A stretch of 64,000 bases of DNA from Cladorrhinum sp. PSN259 (lineage: Eukaryota > Ascomycota > Sordariomycetes > Sordariales > Podosporaceae): NCBI GenBank assembly GCA_033725935.1, contig MU867075.1:1-64000 (forward strand), in the 5' to 3' direction. The notes under the pieces were generated by a model. It did not search any database. It saw only the letters and a program-made list of their open reading frames with translations, and had not been told where the DNA came from. Both the position numbers and the translations under genes were made by a program. This document shows positions 1 to 12,141 of this stretch, piece by piece. Positions within the stretch are counted from its first letter, which is position 1. Every line of letters begins with the position of its first letter.

Positions 1-1411
1 ACCTCATCCTTCCGCTCCGCAGCCACGGCTACCTACCATTGCCGTGGCAACCTACAGGCCCTGTATTACAGGCCTATAGGGCACTCAGTTGAACAAGTAT
101 CTAGCCATATTAATAACGCCTTTATAAGTCACCTCGCATAATAGCTCGCCTTCCTCATCGCGTTCTAGATATTACCACGAATCTTTAATAACGAGCGGCA
201 TCTATAGCAAGCCTTCGCGATAAGCTTTCTAGCATATTATGGCCCGACCAGCGACGCAACGTACTCGTTACATCACCTTATCAATAATAAGGCGTTCCTT
301 TAAGCCGTTCCGCTCGATCTCGATAAACCGCTGACCGTTAGCCGTTATAAATATTAGATCGAAGCCAAGTTCCTCCTCACTCATCTAGAGAAACCCGAGG
401 ACTATAAATACAAACCGGGACCCATCCTCGTTAATATCAAACCGCTCAGATACAAGACCCCCAAATCAATCAAACTCCCACACTCTCATAAGAGATCCGC
501 ATATAATAAAGCCCAAGACAAATTGGCGAGTGTCTTAAGCGGCAAGAACTTCCCTCGCGTATATGCCGATATCGAGCCAGGCCTAGGCCGCTATATCGGC
601 CGCAGGATTACTCTTCAGCTCGCCTAGTATAAGGATATGCGACCAGTGGCACCTCGAGTCTTTTCTAGCCTTAAGGTTATTCACGAAGCCAATATCAAGC
701 TTACGGTAGGCGGTAGAGCCATAGATCAGCTTATTAGGCTGTGCTAATGGCCGTCGTTAATGTGTCGGGATAGACCTATAGCCTTCTACAAACGTCACTA
801 GCTTCTCGCTCAACTCCGAAAACCAACTCAAGACATGGTCCTGATTCGCGTCTTCTAGCCATCCGCTCCACCCATCACTAAAAAGTAGTTCGCTACCTTC
901 CTTACATTTATTAAAGATAGCCTCGGATGCTGTCCCAAGATCTGCCACTCGTCCGAAAAATGTCTCGTAGAATCGAGGGAGCCCGACGTACATAACGCCT
1001 AACTCATCCCTAAGGACACTGTCCACATCTTTACGGTACTCGGAGGAGTTCGCGAAGCTTCCCGTATTATGAAGCCATGGAGTTTGCTTAAGGGAGGAGG
1101 CTATGGGCTAGGGAGGCGGGGTAGATTCGGTCACCGCCTTATAGACTTCTTTCCAGATAAGGGCATCATTATCGTCGACAATGGCTGACTTAAGGAGAGG
1201 TTTGATACGGTCGAGGTCAAATTCGTCGGAGAGGGCTACAGAAATGAGTCTAAGGAGATCATTTCGGAGGGTGCCATGGCCTGTCTTTGACGGTAGGAGA
1301 CGGATGGCAGGGAGTTTTCCCAGAGCGTAAAGAAGGTCATGAGCGAGATTTTGGAGGTCTGCATGCGCTGATTAGAGGAGCGCACTGCAACGAAGCTGGA
1401 TTGTCATACCT
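1..1411 (-). pseudogene. Decayed FunK1-type fungal protein kinase, truncated by the window edge
   Basis: Read on the minus strand from about 1411 downward, one frame gives long stretches that I recognise as the N-terminal region of FunK1 (fungal kinase) proteins: LRNDLLRLISVALSDEFD near 1270, then TPWLHNTGSF and LGVMYVGLPRFYETFF near 1060-960, then RKLDIGFVN, HWSHILILGELKSNP and GSLMRVWEFD between 700 and 440, and ERLIIDKVM near 300. The frame is broken by in-frame stops at positions where the family has Gln, Arg or Trp (CAA to TAA, CGA to TGA, TGG to TAG), which is C-to-T/G-to-A decay. The longest stop-free piece, 757-1026, is only a fragment. The kinase catalytic core would lie beyond position 1. 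FunK1 genes are usually multicopy and often sit among transposable elements. Not expected to make protein. Confidence 0.8.
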
Positions 1412-2508
1412 TCTTGGTCAAGTTTGCCAAGTGCGTCTAGAGTGCGAGGGATCGCCCTGTCTGCGCATACCGTATTGAACGAGGCGCGGAAGGTATCAAG
1501 GCCTTTCCCAATAGGGTTTTCCTTAATTATCTTGGAGTGCGGCTGGTCTGTTATGGCGGGCGGGACGCGGTTGAGGGAGGAGGGACCGAGAGAAGTCGCG
1601 GGGCGCGGTCCATTCGGGCTCGGACTCGCGCCCCAGCATCGGCAGAAATCCGGGATTAGTTAGCCAAAGTTGCAGAGACGCTCAACTCCGTACTCTGCTT
1701 TTCAACTGGAGGACCCTCACAAAAGTCAAAGGATTACCTAGTAACTCAGTATTGGGATTTATTGCTAATCTTATCAAGGAAGCCTAAAATATCGCCGGCT
1801 CGTACCTCTTGACAGAGAATGATCACGGTAGTTGAGCAGTCGGCAGATCCACTCAGGTGGTGAAATTTTGGTGGTCTCTATCGAGGTCCTTCAAATAGCG
1901 CCTTGGCAGGCTGGGCAAGCAGGCCACACAAGTCGAAACACAAGTAACAGCAAAGAAATTAAATATTGGCAACTTTTTTAATAGCCACCGTATCTCGAGC
2001 GCATTTTGATCGTAAATTCGGAGGTTAACAAACGACTATATTTGAATATTATCATATTTAAACTAAAAACATCAAGAGGAGACAGTTAAAAGTATCCTTT
2101 CTAAGGGACTTGGGTCTATGCGGTAAGTCCCTATAAGGTCTTGTCCGGATCGAGCTAGTACCGCCTGCCAAGGCGCTATTTGAGGGACCTCGATAGCCAT
2201 CCCCGTTTTGGGGTGCCGAAATTGGCGGGTCCAAGCTGCCAAAAACGGCATCCCAAACCGCGACATTACATAACAGGGATACAGTATGCGATACGGAAGT
2301 GTTTAGGTTGACCTGATCTACAAGTGAGGACCGTGCTGGCCTCAGTGGACCCAAGGTTCAGGTACCATGTCTTGGCATCTGAAGCCTCTCTCACCTCTGG
2401 CTATCATGATCAGTTTTTCCTGTTTTCAAACCAAACTCTTAAGACCAATTTCAGGCCATCACATACCTGATCCGGAATCTTGTCACCTGACGGTATTTTC
2501 AGTTTAAG
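1412..2508. other. Gene-free repeat debris between the FunK1 relic and TGS1
   Basis: No credible reading frame on either strand. The stretch holds an inverted repeat (arms 1878-1911 and 2163-2196) and AT-rich tracts near 1960-2070. The last part should contain the TGS1 promoter. Confidence 0.6.
1878..2196. repeat. Inverted repeat, 34-bp arms
   Basis: Positions 1878-1911 and the reverse complement of 2163-2196 agree at 33 of 34 bases (one C/T difference inside GAGGTCC[T/C]TCAAATAG). About 250 bp separate the arms. Looser similarity extends outside the arms. This looks like the remains of a palindromic or terminal-inverted-repeat element next to the FunK1 relic; no transposase frame is visible between the arms. 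Confidence 0.65.
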
Positions 2509-3403
2509 ATGACCGTCCTCAGACCACTCTCCGACCGCCTGCCACTGACAAACAAGTGCCATCACTACGATGAAATCTCCGAAGTGCCAAAACATCTTCA
2601 AAAGTAAGTAAACATACGTATTACGAGAATTTTACCTCTAATATCGACCTTGTTAATTATTCTGCTTTAGATACTGGTACCAACGCTACTCAATTTTCCA
2701 ATACTACGACTACGACATCCGCCTAACAGACGACGCCTGGTTTGGCGTGACACCAGAACCGATCGCGCTTCAACTAGCCCACGACATTTCACCCATACCT
2801 TCTACCTCACCGTCAGTCATAATTGACCTCTTCGGCGGCGTAGGCGGCAACGCAATAGCCTTCGCCCTCTCGTCCAAGTGGTCCAAAGTAATCGCCATCG
2901 AAAGGGACATCTCAACGCTAGCATGCGCCCAGCACAACGCCTCCATATATGGAGTGGAGGAGCACATAACCTTCATCCACGGGGACTGTCTCGATTTCTT
3001 ATCCCGACTGAAGAACAACCCTGCAAGTCTTGATGAGAGTCTAAGAGTTGATCTTAACGCGACGACGCTTTTCGCTTCCCCGCCATGGGGAGGAGTAGAC
3101 TACGCTCACCACGATGTATTCGACCTGAGCAAAATGGAGCCGTATAATCTCGAGGTCTTGCACGAGGCTTGCAAACCGATGGAGCACGCTCTGTACCTAC
3201 CGAGGACCAGTGATATACAGCAGCTAGCAGAGCTGGTCCCGCAAGGAAGAAAAGAGAAGATGGACGTCGTACAGTACTGTATGGAAGGAGCGAGCAAGGC
3301 CTTGGTTGCTTATGTGCCAGCAGAAGGAGGCTATGGCGATGATGACGGTGATTATGATGTTGGTGATGATGACGATGATTATGATTTTGTTAGTAAACAA
3401 TAA
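2509..3403 (+). CDS. TGS1: Trimethylguanosine synthase (snRNA/snoRNA cap hypermethylase)
   Basis: Converts the m7G cap of snRNAs and snoRNAs to the 2,2,7-trimethylguanosine cap using S-adenosylmethionine, in the nucleus/nucleolus. Two exons: 2509-2603 and 2671-3403, with a 67-bp intron (GTAAGT...TTTAG) and phase kept, giving 275 aa, within the fungal Tgs1 size range. The join restores the family block VPKHLQKYWYQRY, followed by DDAWFGVTPEP. The SAM-binding motif DLFGGVGGN and catalytic motif SPPWGG are present. The C-terminus is a short Asp/Tyr-rich tail encoded by GAT repeats. The ATG at 2509 is the first in frame with this block; a TTTTCAG just upstream could instead be an acceptor for a further 5' exon, so the extreme N-terminus is uncertain. 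Confidence 0.9.
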
Positions 3404-3546
3404 AAACCAAACCAAATATGATCATGTGATACACCCGCGCCTGTGCCTTTTCCACCCCGTCCATGAGTCGGAGAAAAATTGCAACCAACCGCCAGTTTTA
3501 GCATTATTATAAAATCTCGTCACAGAAAGAAAACAACAACTCCTAT

Positions 3547-6500
3547 TTACAAAGCTCTAACAATACTCCTCTCGTCAAACAGATCCCTCACCAACCCGTG
3601 CACGCACCACTGCAAGTCCACATTACCCATCGCATACGTGCTCTCGAAAGCATAAATACTCAACTGGCCAAAGAATGGCCTTAGCACTTTAGCCACCAGC
3701 TCATCCCGCCTCTCCAAGCTCACTTCATCCCTAATGATCTGTCCGAGCATAGGCCTCTTATACCCCAACTTTTTCTTGCTTCCCATCCACTCTTCACTTC
3801 CTCCGCCGCCAACGGACGCACCAGTCCCCAGCTCCTCACAAACCTCATCCACAAGTGCCACAGGCTGGTATCCCGTCCCAGTTGGTCTATAAACCGCATC
3901 TATCGTGTCGGTAACGAATAACCACTCATTCAACTGGAAATCATCCGGAGCAATACAGACTAGCAAGTCCAACAATTTGCACGCTTGCATCACTGATGCG
4001 TTTCCGTAGGTATCTGACTGTGCGGAATGATCGGGGGCAACAACTGAGGAAATAGCGGCGTGTAATTCCGCGTTGATGATAGGCCACAGCGCAGCGAGAT
4101 GAATTGCGCTGATCTTGAGGACCAAAGCGCGAATGACCATGTATACTTCTGCCCTGGTAGTCGACGAAGGAGAAGAGGTAGACGTCGCACCGAGAAGTTC
4201 AATGAGCTTGTCAAAGATAGGGGTAAGATCAGCGGCAAATGCATCAGAGGGCAAAGCTAGAATAAGAGTTGCAATACGACGGAGGTTCAGTTGTGTTTTC
4301 CTGTCGGCTTCTAACCGGGCAGATGTAGCACCCACGCCGAAGACGATGCCTGCCGTGGTAGGTGGCGTGATGCGCGTAAGAATTTCGGGGACGCGTTCCT
4401 TATCGTTGACTGTCCATTGTTTGAGTAAGGGTAGCCAGCCTGACTGGACTAGGTTGACGTTGGACCCGAAGAATCGGGAATCATTAAATGCGTCAGCCAC
4501 GTCCTTCTTCCACGATTTTTGGTTGTTAGGAAGGCGGGCGAGCTCTTGAAGGAGGACCAGAGTGTTGTTTGATACTGTGTCTGGGAAGGATTTAGATCGA
4601 ACGGTTGGTCCAATCACATTGGCGGAGATGGCTGTGGCTGCGGTGAGTATGCGGTCATTTTCAACCAAAATCTTGGGTAGGTTGGGAACGATGGTGGACA
4701 GTATGCCAACCACGTCGTCGGCACGGTCTCCAGGAAGCTTAATCGCGAGTGACGTTTGCCGAGATGGTTGCTCACTTGTCCTCTTTTCGGAGACGCTTAA
4801 TGATCCTGTCGTAGTGTCTGTAAAGCTCGTTGGTCTAGTGGTGAAGATGGCCGTGAGGAGGCGCAGGAACAAGTCCTAAGTTCGGGGGTTAACTCATCCA
4901 TCTCAGAACTCAGGTGGGGGGTTAGCCACTCACAGCCAGCTCTCGGCGCATCTTTCGCTGCTCTCCAAAGTTAGTGTTGTCAACCTTCTCACCCAGGATA
5001 GCCGCGAACTCCAACAAGCTTGGCAAGGTCTGACGGTGCGGGAACGGATTCCCCAAGAGATCCTTCAAAAATGCTGTGCAGTCCTGCCATATCTCGTCCA
5101 TGGCATCGTCTTCTAGTGACCGAGCATAGTCTACTAAGAAAACGACAACGTCAGTATCCTGTAGCTCAATGGTGAGTGTCGACCTCCTGGATGGGTCCAG
5201 GGCTGCAGGGTTGGTGCGACTATAGATAGCATTGAATAATGCCGGAATTGTGTGCTTTGGTCTTGAACCGTCAAGAGCCGGAAGCAAGTTAAACACTTCA
5301 GTATGCTTTGACTGATCAGGTGCATCCAATGAGCCTCTCCATATCCCAATTACTGTCTCTAAACATTCCAGAGTTTCGGCAGCGAACAGGTGTTCAAGCA
5401 ATCTCCTAGCACGATTCCTCATGCGCAGAGACGTGAAGCTAAAGGAGGCCCCAGAGGAAGAGTCCTGGCGTGTGGCATCATTCCCTTGACCCCAAGACCA
5501 TATCCGAAAGCAGATTCGAACAGCGTCCTGAAATGCAAGCAGGACTGTAAGCCGATCATTTGCTGTAGCGCTTCGGGTTTGCGGAGAGTCAGTGGCAAAG
5601 ACTCCCGAGACCATATTTCCAAAGAAGCCTTGAGGCTGGTCTGGACTTTTGACAACCTGGGTTCTGGCCTCTTCAGCCAGCAACCTGTCGTGTCCATTGG
5701 CCAAAACCTGCTCGAGACCATTGAGTAAAGATATTAGTGTGGTTTCGGGACCCGTGGAGGTGTGTGAGAGAATGTGATCAGAAGCTCTGAAAAGGCGCTC
5801 GAGGCTATCAAAGGTGTTGCTTATCTGGCCACAAAGTGTTTCCACCAGAGGAATTAGGACCTGGAATATCGAATCCGCGTACAGCGGTAGACATTCGGTG
5901 AGAAAGCCAATCCAGCTGTCCAGGACAGGCCGACTACTCGATGCGCTAAGACCTGCAAGGACAGTTCTAAGCAACGCAGGCGGGAGCGGTGGTAACTGCG
6001 CTTGCGGTTTCTCCTGAATAAGAGAAACCCCGAAGCTTTTGCCTCTTTCAATAGTTCCAGCAGGCTTTTCAGTAATAGGAGATGCCGGGAGCTCGACAGG
6101 CACCAGCTCGCGTAGTTTGAGTGACGCGAAGACAACATCGAGCAGTAGAACTTGGACATAAGGGTCAGGTCCAGAAAGTGACTGTGACAGCTTTTCGATC
6201 ACGGTGTTTTCGAGATGTAGTTTCGAGAGTGACCCGGCATAAGGGTTCAGGAGGATTTGGTGCAATACTGTCAGAGCTGAGCGGTACAATTGTGATACCC
6301 GTATTTGGGACACCTCATCTCCTGGAACTTTGTCGCATGCCAGGCACTGAAGGCAGACGCGAAGAAAGAATTCTTGAAGTGTGATGTCCTCATCCGTTCC
6401 AGCTTTTAAAGTCAGTATACATGAATACGGCAGCTCCATGTTTCTGGTTGATGACTTACCAATTTCGGCGAGCGGTGGACTCGACCTGATGGCCCGCTTT

Positions 6501-9409
6501 GCCACAACACCCCATGCTGCCTCAGGGGCCCAGCGAAAGACGCTGGAAAGGGCGCGCATATAATATAAACCAAGATCCAAATCATCTTCGTCCGTAAAAT
6601 GAACAGAATTAGGTTCTGCGGCACCGTACTGTCGTCGGAGGAAAGGCAAGTCTGCAAACTTTGCGACAAAGATTCCAAGGAGCCTAGATATGATCATTAG
6701 CATACAATCAAACTCTTTGACCTGCAGTTACTTACTTGTCCATGCCAATCAGAGTATTAAGCCATGTCTTGACGGTCATAAAAAGTTGTGTTCGTTCGTC
6801 GTTCAGAGCATCCAGCATCAAAAACAGTGGTCGTGTTAGCATCACTTCGTAATTTTCCATGCCACCTAGCCGTGGGGGCACCTTCAGGTCACCATTCGGC
6901 GTCTTGGGGCCTCGCCGATCAGTCCCTGAAGGGTTATCTTGTAAGCTATGTGACCACAACACACAGAAGCTTCGACCGGGATCAGCCGAACGTTGCGCAT
7001 ATGTGCCGGATATATCATTTTCAAGCATTAACGTGCAAACCGCAGCCTCTATGTCCCGGTTTGCTGGCGTCAGAGAAGTCTGGAGCAGCCAGAGGCTGCG
7101 AACAGTCTCGACGTGGTACTTGGGCTCCGCTGCCGATAAGAAGGACCAAGCATGCCTTACCAGGGGCATGACAAGTTCTGAAAGATCAACTGTCGAGATC
7201 CGGTTCGCTGAGTATAAATGTGAAGAGAGGGTGATAATTGATGAATAAGTATTAAACGGAATGACGGCTTCAGTGGTAAGGCCGTCTTGCAGAGAGGCAA
7301 GAAGTCTCTTTGTATCTAGAAACGCTTTCTGAGGCGATTTGGAAAGTAGAAGCATAAAGACACGACTTTTGGGAGCCACATTCGCCCTACCGAGACTTTC
7401 GCAGACGAGGTTACATGCCTTCTGCAAGAGAAGCTCCGCGAGGTTCTGCGGCACGAAGGGAGGAGCACTTGCCTCCAGGTTGCCCTGCTCAGCGACATAA
7501 AAGGTCCTGATCTTCTTCAGTAACTCTGGATTTGGCGTTGCTGCCAGGATTTCCGATTCAATTGGGGTAACAGATTTGTTGATTGATCCCCAAGGGAACG
7601 CTCGCTCAGGTATAAGGTCGATCAAGCTTCCAGCGATGTTCAGTGCCTGCTCAGAGAGAAAGGCATCCAGACGATCCGGATTTGTATCCTTGGTCTCCTC
7701 CAGCATGCAGAGGATGGCAAGAACAGTAAGAGGAGCGTGTATTGTGATCATCTCTTCCTCCCTGACATTGAAGTGAGCAAGGATGAAATTCACGAGGTCT
7801 AGCTTCTTGGCTCGATCATCCGTCGAGAGCTCGCCCGGACTGATCGCTTGGGTCATGAGTGACAACATTTCGCTGTAAATCAGACCACTTTCCACGCCGT
7901 CAAAGAAAACACTCGCACTTCTTAATACCTCGGTAAAGTCTGCCTTGTTTGGGGCCTTCGCCTTGAAGTCCCTAACACTGTCAACGACCGACAAAAAGAC
8001 CTCTGGCACCACCAGACCACCAATTTCCCACCTGTCCATCAGGGACAGACATATTCGATATGGGCGTGCTCTTTCACTGGGATTGCCGTCCGAGTCCGAC
8101 TTGATCATCTCGAGTATTGCCCTGGTTAGTGGTTGCAACCCAAACTCTTCGAAATATGTGGTCCTGGACAAAAATCCATGCGTATGCGTCGAGGTGGAGT
8201 TTGGGGAGTCCAGGCCCCCTTCATGCTCGCCCGATACTGCTGGCTCTGGACCCAGCAACCAAGACCACAGGCGTCTATTTAAACTCATATCTCGTCGCAC
8301 GGTCACACCAACAGCTGCGCGAAGAAGAAGCTCTAGATCCCCAGCCTTTCCCCTGGTCTGGAGCACCTGGGAATGCAGAGGCAGGTGTGTGACTAGTAGA
8401 TCCAGATAACCTCGCTGGATAAGAAGTTGTTCATCTGAAAGGCCGGCAGCAAAACATCGAATAAGTAACCCTGGTTCAGGGGACGTTACAAGCTGAGAAA
8501 GCTTGGTTGAGGTCTCGGAGTCGGCAGCATTTCGTAAGTCGACAGGTTTGGTAGACTCTGGAGATCCTGTGCCACCCAACTCCGGAAGAGTACGCAACAA
8601 GTAAGCCAAAGCGCCCGTTCTCCTGCTATGGCCAGTAATAGCCGCCAGAAAAAAGCACTGCCAGAAGAAGTCATCCCCGGTTGAGTGTGTTTCCGTAATA
8701 GGCCGGCTGTCCGGTGGCCGGATGACAACCTTGAAGCGCTCGACGAGCTTCAGAGTGCGCTCAAAATCCTCACTAGTTTCCTCCTCTAATCCAGGCAAGA
8801 GAGCCAGAATGATAGACTTCATGGCGGGGCGCAAAGACCTTGGGTCAATATCTAGAAAGTGGCGCTCGAGAAGATCGAGGAAAGGGGCGCGAACAGAAAG
8901 CGAAGCAAATGACAGGACCGAAGCAAGACCAGGGAGGTACAGCGGGAGGTCTTTAGATAGTCCCCCCTTTCCAACAACCGAGAAAACGTATTGGTAGACC
9001 TCGAGGGCTTTTTGGTGGACTCCTGACGGGAGTGACGGGTTCAAGCATTGTGACAGGCGCTTTGCGACCGTCGCCTTGGAAGGAATCGTTGTTATGGTAG
9101 AGGGCCGTGCTTGAAGTGCCTTGAGCAGGCGGTTAAGGAACGAGATGTAGTCGGCCCACTCCTGGAGGGTCGTCTCGAAGAGGGAGAGAGCTCGTTCGAC
9201 ATGATTTGCGTATTTACGGTAGTGTTTGTCCTTGGACGGCGCATCCTCTGTATACACGTAATATGATAAGCACCTGACCCGCAGAATAATAGCAGAACTG
9301 GACAAGATTTCCTACCGCTCCCGAGCTGGTTCCTCCACTGTCGAGGCACTGGAGAGTCTCTCCCCGAACTCTCGGGAGAGACTGAACGACGTCCTAGCTC
9401 AAGCGCCAT
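3547..9409 (-). CDS. DOP1: Dopey family protein Dop1 (endosome-Golgi traffic)
   Basis: Very large peripheral membrane protein that works with Mon2 and the flippase Neo1 in recycling between endosomes and Golgi; the Aspergillus homologue DopA affects morphogenesis. Four exons on the minus strand: 9409-9316, 9247-6736, 6683-4934 and 4875-3547, with introns of 68, 52 and 58 bp; all phases match and the product is 1894 aa, the usual size for filamentous fungi. The Dopey N-terminal signature is clear just after the first intron: KHYRKYANHVERAL, then EWADYISFLNRLLKALQ, and later the repeat-like helical regions of the family. The C-terminal exon carries the Dopey block around LRPFFGQLSIYAFEST and ends SIVRAL. 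It is divergent to MON1 across a 506-bp gap. No frame damage is seen. Confidence 0.93.
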
Positions 9410-9915
9410 CTCGATTCTCGAATTTCGGGGGCTTCCCTGGTATGATCGTGGTCGCTATGGTCGATTCATTGCCCAGGTTGACACGTTTATGTAAGAAGCT
9501 CTGCTGGAGTTTGCGAAGCTATGTCTCGACATACGTTGCCCAACTTGAGATTCCGGGCACAGCTACAAGGTGTGCCCCAGTTGCATGTCCCCCGGGAATT
9601 GTGGCGGCCGTTAGCGGCTTTAATTGGCCTGTCAAAGGATCTGGTCCCTTGGAGCTCACCCCTGTCACAGCGCATCTTCAAGGCTGAGACCACTATGTTA
9701 TCGTTGAGAGATGTCCGACATCCATGCCTTGGCGTTGCATTAGCGGCCTCGCCCACTGTCGTCATTTGGTTCGGTTTATCCACGCCCGTCAACTGTCGCT
9801 TGTCACTTGTCACTGTAAAGCATCACAATTCCCATCCACTCGAGGATGGGGTTGGGCTGCGAAATATCGACCATTTTTCTTTGAGAACAATGAGGAGGTC
9901 TAGCGAGAAGGTGGC
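9410..9915. promoter_or_regulatory. Shared divergent promoter region of DOP1 and MON1
   Basis: 506 bp between the start codons of two head-to-head membrane-traffic genes. Only short, unsupported frames occur. I saw no single motif that I could name with confidence; shared regulation is an inference from the layout. Confidence 0.5.
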
Positions 9916-12036
9916 ATGTCCAGAATGGCATCTAATAAAGCGGAAGCCGATTCCCCCAACAATGACACCGTTAACACCGCCAGCAACTTCAATGGCGACG
10001 ATAGGAGCAGCGCCAGTAGCGATACCATCAGGGACGCAAATGCCAATGTCAATCCATTGAAGCCACAATTGCCGTCCCCATCGCCGTCACCTTCACCATC
10101 ACCACCGCCTCCACCTCTCCCACCGCGACGAAACATCTCAAGTGAATGGTCCCCTCAACTAGGAGGAGGCTTTCAGTCCAAACCTACGACAGCAGTTTCT
10201 TCGATTGATATCGCAACTCTATCATTTCCGGATGGGTCGCGAGGAACATTTCCCACCAATACCGCAAAGGGAATTGGCTCACCACTTGCGAGCGGGTATG
10301 GGACACCAAGGAGGACTTCCGTGGCCGGCGACCTCGCCGATTCGATGAGCGTTATGAGCTTTGCGCCAACCCTACGCCCGCATGGAGATCTTGCGAGCTT
10401 GGTTACTGGCAGTCTGAATAGGAAGAGCCGGGCATGGAATATGCTGAGATCGCAGTCGGAATCAGCGGTCCAGCCGTTTGAGAATATTGAACTGGGTATG
10501 TCGGGCGACCTGCAGGGGTTCGAAAGGGAGTTCGAGGACATTCCAGACGACACGACCGACGATATTCGGCTCGCGCTTTGGCACTCTAAGATGAAGCACT
10601 ACATGATTTTATCATCCGCCGGGAAACCCATATACAGCAGACATGGTGATCTTAGTTTGATCAACTCGTCTATGGGTGTAGTGCAAACAATCATATCCTT
10701 TTACGAAGGGCAAAAGGACCCCCTGTTGGGTTTCACTGCTGGCAGCGCACGCTTCGTCGTTACAACCGAAGGGCCTCTCTACTTCGTGGCCATAAGTAAG
10801 CTCGGCGAAAGCGATTCACAGCTGAGGAGCCAACTGGACGCGTTGTATATGCAAATTCTGTCAACATTGACACTACCAACGCTCAAAAATATCTTTGTGC
10901 ACCGGCCATCTACTGACCTCAGAAAGCCCCTTGAGGGCACCGAGTCTCTCCTCTCATCTCTGGCCGACAGCTTTACCAAAGGTTCCCCGTCCGCCCTTCT
11001 CGGAGCATTGGAATGTTTGAAACTCAGGAAATCTCAACGCCACTCAATAAATAATGTGTTCCTTAAAAACCGTGCTGACAAGCTTTTATATGGATTGATC
11101 GTGGCGGGCGGGAAACTTGTCAGCGTGATCCGACCACGGAAGCATTCCCTACACCCAAGCGACCTCCAATTGATTTTCAACATGCTCTTCGAGTCTGGGG
11201 GCATCAAGGCTGGTGGCGGCGAGAGCTGGATTCCTCTCTGCCTACCGGCCTTCAACAATCGTGGCTATCTATACATGTATGTCAGCTTCTTTGACAAAGT
11301 CAATAGCGATGATAATCCCATTTCCGCCCATTCACGCACACAATCGCATTCACATTCCACACCTCCAATCCCAGAAGAACCTCCCGAAGACGAAGAACCT
11401 TCAGGGGCCACGGCCACATCCACATCCTCACAACAACCTTCTGTCACTGGGCAACAGGTACCACCATCGCCACCACCAGAAGAAGAAGAGATAGCAATAA
11501 TTCTTATCTCTGCCGACAAGGAGTCATTCTTTGATCTCAAAGAAATGAGGGACAAACTCGCCCTATCCCTCCAAAGATCAGGACACCTCTCCCTCATACG
11601 ATCAGCATGCCGTGAGGGCAGGCCAAAAATATCTTTAATTGCCTCTTCCTCCTCTTCTTCATCATCGACTCATCATGAAATACAACTCACTCACTTTTTA
11701 TATAAATCCCGAGCCAACGTGCAATTCTGCATGAGCTCCCTCGAATCGCATTTTTCAGGTCCCGAGCCAGAAAGGCAAATCGCCAGGCGGAAACTAATGT
11801 CCGTATATCATCGGTTACACGCATCCATGCATGCCAAACACTCCCATCTGAAGGTACTGCACTCTCTTGGGGAGGACTCGGCGAGTTTGGCGTGGATAAC
11901 TCCAGTGTTTGAGCTTTACTGCGTTGCGGGACCTAACGTTTCCCGCGCGGCAATGACACAGGGAGCTAATAGGGTGGTTCAGTGGGCTAAGAGGGAGGAG
12001 GAGAGGCTGTTTATTATTGGTGGCGGAGTCTTTTGA
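9916..12036 (+). CDS. MON1: Vacuolar fusion protein Mon1 (Rab7/Ypt7 GEF subunit)
   Basis: With Ccz1, Mon1 forms the exchange factor that loads GTP on Ypt7/Rab7 and drives endosome-to-vacuole maturation and autophagosome fusion. Single exon, 706 aa, typical for fungal Mon1. The first ~210 residues are low complexity, including a Ser-Pro/Pro run near residues 53-70. The longin-domain core starts at about residue 215 with IRLALWHSKMKHYMILSSAGKP, a block I recognise as Mon1, followed by HGDLSLINSSMGVVQTIISF and later FNMLFESGGIKAGGGESWIPLCLP. A Pro/Glu/Ser-rich linker near residues 460-520 separates the later longin domains. The start at 9916 has a second in-frame Met three codons later, so the exact start is open by a few residues. 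Confidence 0.94.
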   Translation: MSRMASNKAEADSPNNDTVNTASNFNGDDRSSASSDTIRDANANVNPLKPQLPSPSPSPSPSPPPPPLPPRRNISSEWSPQLGGGFQSKPTTAVSSIDIATLSFPDGSRGTFPTNTAKGIGSPLASGYGTPRRTSVAGDLADSMSVMSFAPTLRPHGDLASLVTGSLNRKSRAWNMLRSQSESAVQPFENIELGMSGDLQGFEREFEDIPDDTTDDIRLALWHSKMKHYMILSSAGKPIYSRHGDLSLINSSMGVVQTIISFYEGQKDPLLGFTAGSARFVVTTEGPLYFVAISKLGESDSQLRSQLDALYMQILSTLTLPTLKNIFVHRPSTDLRKPLEGTESLLSSLADSFTKGSPSALLGALECLKLRKSQRHSINNVFLKNRADKLLYGLIVAGGKLVSVIRPRKHSLHPSDLQLIFNMLFESGGIKAGGGESWIPLCLPAFNNRGYLYMYVSFFDKVNSDDNPISAHSRTQSHSHSTPPIPEEPPEDEEPSGATATSTSSQQPSVTGQQVPPSPPPEEEEIAIILISADKESFFDLKEMRDKLALSLQRSGHLSLIRSACREGRPKISLIASSSSSSSSTHHEIQLTHFLYKSRANVQFCMSSLESHFSGPEPERQIARRKLMSVYHRLHASMHAKHSHLKVLHSLGEDSASLAWITPVFELYCVAGPNVSRAAMTQGANRVVQWAKREEERLFIIGGGVF

Positions 12037-12141
12037 AAGCACTTGACGATAGATTCACAGAGTCGGGTACATTATGTCTATATACCTCTATTGTTGATAG
12101 CGAGACGTTGCGTATGGGGTCAATAACTAATTCATATGACA

